From Paramacrobiotus richtersi (lineage: Eukaryota > Tardigrada > Eutardigrada > Parachela > Macrobiotidae): a stretch of DNA of 23,519 nucleotides. Where the stretch lies: positions 1-23,519 of the forward strand of contig JAQGAU010000823.1 of assembly GCA_034698045.1 (NCBI GenBank), written 5' to 3'. The notes below the pieces were generated by a model. It did not search any database. It had not been told where the DNA came from and was given only the letters and a program-made list of their open reading frames with translations. This document shows, one piece after another, positions 20,630-23,519 of the stretch. How positions within the stretch are numbered: position 1 is the first letter of the stretch; every line of letters starts with the position of its first letter. Position numbers and translations under genes: made by a program.

Positions 20630-22552
20630 TTACAGCAGATGCTGTGGGGACAAGTGATAGTGGTTCTCTATATAGAAATGCTTAAAACACAGGTGTTCTT
20701 CACACCATGCACAGCGCATAAACGACATTTTCTCACAGCTTATGCAGGGAGTATTCGAAAATTGGAAACAGTACTGCAGTGGGGTAACAAACTCTGGACC
20801 CCGTTCCAAAACGTAACCAGACATGTACCACGAGTGTTTCCGGAAACCGCGGAATCTTTCGTGACAAAACTGATTATACAGAAGACTGTATAATTTTAGC
20901 AGACTGTTCCGTTGCGGCAGACTGATCTCAGGATGTTCCAGCAAGGCACGGTCATGACACTTCCGAATGCTCTGTTTCCAGTCACGAAATCCGTAGACAT
21001 CCAGTGGCTGGATGTACGGTGTGGCTTTTGGGGGGATGACAAGGACTTCAACGGTAACACCAGGAGGTGTTACTTCCTTCAACGTGTCCATGTTGGCCTG
21101 AGTGGTGTAAGAATCTAGAATCAGCAATGACGGTGTGCCCACACTGGGAAAGTAAACGTCTGTAAGCCATTCTTTCCAATTGTCTTTATGCACGTTCCCA
21201 CTGGATGAAGCCGAGATCAGCAAATTCCCGTTATCATTCCACAAATCCTCCTCAACACGATCTCCAAACGAACCATGTCTTTCTTGCAGGACAACATACA
21301 ATGGGCCAACGTAATCTCCCGCGGCAGATATCAACGGCTGAACAGTAAAGGAATGGGTTGTCGCGCTAACTGCACGGACTTGCCTGCTCATGTCCTTCGT
21401 GCCTGCACAGAATCAACAGCACAAATTACAAGCACGGATGCCTTTTAATTTGACGAAGAAAACTCATAATTTCAGAAGAAAAAAAATTTTCAATTTTACC
21501 CATATCGCAAAGTCGAAAAATAATAACTTTCTATGGATTTTTATACAAAATATGTGGACAAACCGGCCGGTATTATCCATAAAAAAATGGCCAAAACAGC
21601 AGTTTAACCATCGGATTTCAAGTTAATGCAAACATGCATTACCTCGGTAAGCTAACGAACGTCCGGAGTGTAGCTCATAATTGCATCCGCTCTGATCCGT
21701 GTTGAAAACAGCTGAGAGACCAATAGCATCCACCTTTTCCTGGGCGTCAGCAACGAAATCCAGGACAGTATTGTGGAATTGTTCCTTGGTCTGCGTCCTA
21801 GAGGTATGGCTGAAATACTTCGAATTTTTTCGCTCGACGATTCCGTACTTCTTCTTAAGACGCGAGCACCACGTCTCCGATGCGACAAATCCGTGCAGTC
21901 CAATTGCCTGATTAGCAGACAGCGCCCATCTTCGTAAATCGATATCATGGACAATAAGCCTCTTTTCCACGGCAAAACAGTCGAACTTCTCAATCACGCT
22001 TTTTTCAATCTGCAGACGTTTGTCGTTTTGGCTCCCGCCATCGGACAACATTTTCTTCCATCGATAGAGCTGCGTCACAGAAGCCACGCGAGAATATTGT
22101 CGTTTCACGCTATCAAAACTGCGCTTTTTCCGTTTGCCTTGCCAGTAGCGTACTGCATTCTGCTTGTATTCGAAAGGTACGTTATCCGGCGCACAGGCAT
22201 TGGTCTCTTGGTATCCCGCAGAGGATGGTTCGCTCCCAGTAGATGGCTGGGATAAGGGTTCAACAGGCAGAGCTTGGGAGGAACCCTCAACGAAGTTTTC
22301 TGTACCGTAAGCTAAAGATGTCACGTATTCAATGTCGCACAGGCCGCTTTCGAATTCTCCGATGATCCCTAAATAATAAAAATAAAACATATAAGGCGAC
22401 TAGAGCAGTAAAAACCAATGCATTGAACTGGTACCTTTCAAGACCTCCACGAGTTCGTGATCCTTTTCGCTGGGCTCGGATCTCTCAAGTGTATCCGCAC
22501 GATAATGAATCGCGAGCAATCCGAGAACGTTTCGGATATTCAAATTATCCAT
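20630..22552 (-). CDS. Pogo/DDE_1-type transposase with C-terminal Cys-rich domain
   Basis: Three exons join to 538 codons: 22552-22435, 22368-21643 and 21402-20630 (TAA). Both introns are GT-AG and phase 1. A helix-turn-helix of psq type spans about 104-145 (EYKQNAVRYW..SVTQLYRWKK). A Tc5/CENP-B-type DNA-binding domain follows at about 157-225, with DLRRWAL and ASETWCSRLKKKYGI. The DDE_1 nuclease core follows, with aspartates D264 (FNTDQSG), D378 (LLILDSY) and D416 (IQPLDVYGFRDW); 37 residues lie between the last two. The C-terminus has a Cys/His cluster: C501xxC504, C512xxC515, C520xxH523, with H529 and H531 after. The protein cuts and joins the element ends in the nucleus. The start ATG is the first in frame and gives a splice-compatible exon 1; a TATAAT lies about 50 bp upstream of it. 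No frame breaks were found. Confidence 0.88.
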
Positions 22553-22725
22553 AATTTTAACACGAATCAAAGAAAATGTAATGTACGTATGAAAGGAAAT
22601 TATACAACAATAAAAGCAAAAGACATGCGGTATCTTCGTAGACAGTGTTGTTTTTCCTTTTTCGAATTAAAAGTCTGCGGCACGACAGCCAGCAGTTTAC
22701 GGTGGGCGGCCCTTGTGAACGCGTG

Positions 22726-22905
22726 CGGCGATGATGTCATCACACACACCGCCATAATAACAATTCATAACTTTGAAAATTCATAACTATTAACCATTTG
22801 TAGTGGGTGCAAGGAAAAAAATACTGTGTGCTCCTTACATTTAGGAGAACTTATTGATGTAGCTCCTGCGTTTATGGGAATATATCCGGTGAAATAGCAT
22901 ACTTG
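22726..22905 (-). repeat. Right terminal inverted repeat
   Basis: This is the partner of the left repeat at 20381-20560, ending GCATACTTG at the outer edge and followed directly by TTA. It lies upstream of the transposase start (22552), so it probably also carries promoter sequence for that gene. Internal sub-palindromes include GGCGGTGTGTGTG..CATCA near the inner edge, where the two repeats begin to diverge. Confidence 0.9.
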
Positions 22906-22908
22906 TTA
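22906..22908. repeat. TTA target-site duplication, right copy
   Basis: TTA directly follows the right inverted repeat and is identical to 20378-20380 on the left. Confidence 0.65.
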
Positions 22909-23519
22909 GTAATTATGGCGTTATCACTTAAATGTTTACCGGGTGTTAAACCCGTGATGTTCTCGCGAAACATTAACTGCCAACTTCTTACGCTGCTTGT
23001 ACTGTGATAATTAGACCGCTTTTATTATAATTTACATTTGGTTTCATCCCTGCTTCAGCTCTGACGACATGAATGTTGACCTTTAGATTGACAGGAATCA
23101 TGACTTCAGTTAAACGTACATCGTTGTCGTGCGATTAGTGGTTTTCAATCAAGTAAACCTGGTTGTTCTTGACCTTTAAATTTTGGTTAGTTGCTTTATC
23201 TAAATCAACTCTCAGTGCACGTAATTTACACACTTCTACAATAACAGTGAATGAACACAAAACACAATATAGCACCGTGTTGTAGTACAATACACAATGC
23301 GTATAACATAATCATATGCCCGTACTAATAACTTGCAGATTTCTGTATTATTATGTATTCCGCGCACATACGGCGGCGGCGAACGCGCCTTGCCGTACTT
23401 AACGTGTTACATGTAATGTCCAGTTTCTTTACAACAGAAGACTATAGCGTAAAAAATGATCTTCCTGTATGTCGTACATTTACTGATACGTGTTTACCTG
23501 TTCTCTCTACTTCCCTTAA
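22909..23519. other. Flanking DNA beyond the transposon
   Basis: I see no gene, RNA or repeat in this stretch. Joining it to sequence left of 20381 should restore the pre-insertion site downstream of the GPCR, so part of it may be the original 3' flank of that gene. Confidence 0.4.

Larger units (their letters stand above)
20381..22905 (-). mobile_element. Complete pogo-superfamily-like DNA transposon, 2525 bp
   Basis: The element is bounded by 180-bp terminal inverted repeats and flanked by TTA on both sides. It contains one complete transposase gene with two introns on the minus strand. All features needed for autonomy are present: intact ends, an uninterrupted spliced frame, and catalytic aspartates. 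The repeats differ at only two of their outer 170 positions, so insertion was recent. It sits 120 bp downstream of the GPCR stop codon in the opposite orientation. The transposase is of the Tc1/pogo type, which normally duplicates TA, so the three-base TTA flank is unusual; alternative readings are discussed in the findings. Confidence 0.88.

Noticed and set aside
21699..22255. Plus-strand frames opposite the transposase
   Set aside because: Antisense shadows of the minus-strand transposase exon 2.
20378..22908. Reading the element as PIF/Harbinger because of the TTA flank
   Set aside because: The encoded protein has the DDE_1 core and Tc5/CENP-B-type DNA-binding domain of the pogo group, with no sign of the Harbinger nuclease or its separate Myb-like protein.

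Overview
The window is nuclear DNA from an invertebrate animal. The genes are split by many short GT-AG introns (mostly 59-280 bp, the longest 881 bp), there are no bacterial-style operons, and the protein families are animal ones: a CYP2-type cytochrome P450, lipocalins, a rhodopsin-family GPCR and a pogo-type transposase. Compact genes, a P450 with a CYP2-type C-terminus and a highly divergent GPCR would suit a tardigrade or another small ecdysozoan. That placement is inference; nothing in the sequence fixes the species.

Layout. 1-2078: no convincing gene; part of it (1541-1680) is one copy of an old dispersed repeat. 2079-5405 (+): a complete ten-exon microsomal P450 whose joined exons give 492 codons with every family motif in place. 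5438-5540 (+): a decayed copy of that gene's own exon 8 lies directly downstream. 7156-10191 (-): a seven-exon gene for a secreted protein of about 472 residues, with a signal peptide followed by two lipocalin-like domains joined by a Ser/Thr/Pro/Gly-rich linker. 11.4-19.1 kb: gene-poor DNA holding hairpins, the second copy of the dispersed repeat, and two broken relics of the double-lipocalin gene (about 13.19-13.31 kb and 16.10-17.12 kb), both on the opposite strand to the intact gene and with intron sequence retained in the larger one. 19202/19286-20260 (+): an intronless rhodopsin-like receptor; its apparent upstream ATG is separated from the seven-helix frame by an in-frame TAA. 20381-22905: a complete DNA transposon with 180-bp terminal inverted repeats, flanked by TTA on both sides. 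It carries a three-exon, 538-residue pogo-superfamily (DDE_1) transposase on the minus strand. 22909-23519: nothing recognised.

The P450 (ER monooxygenase), the secreted lipocalin (probable carrier of small hydrophobic ligands) and the receptor could all touch small-molecule handling or sensing, but there is no evidence that they form one system. Duplication and decay, plus one young transposon, dominate the rest. Exon joins were made by eye from GT/AG sites, codon phase and family similarity; no database search or transcript data were available.
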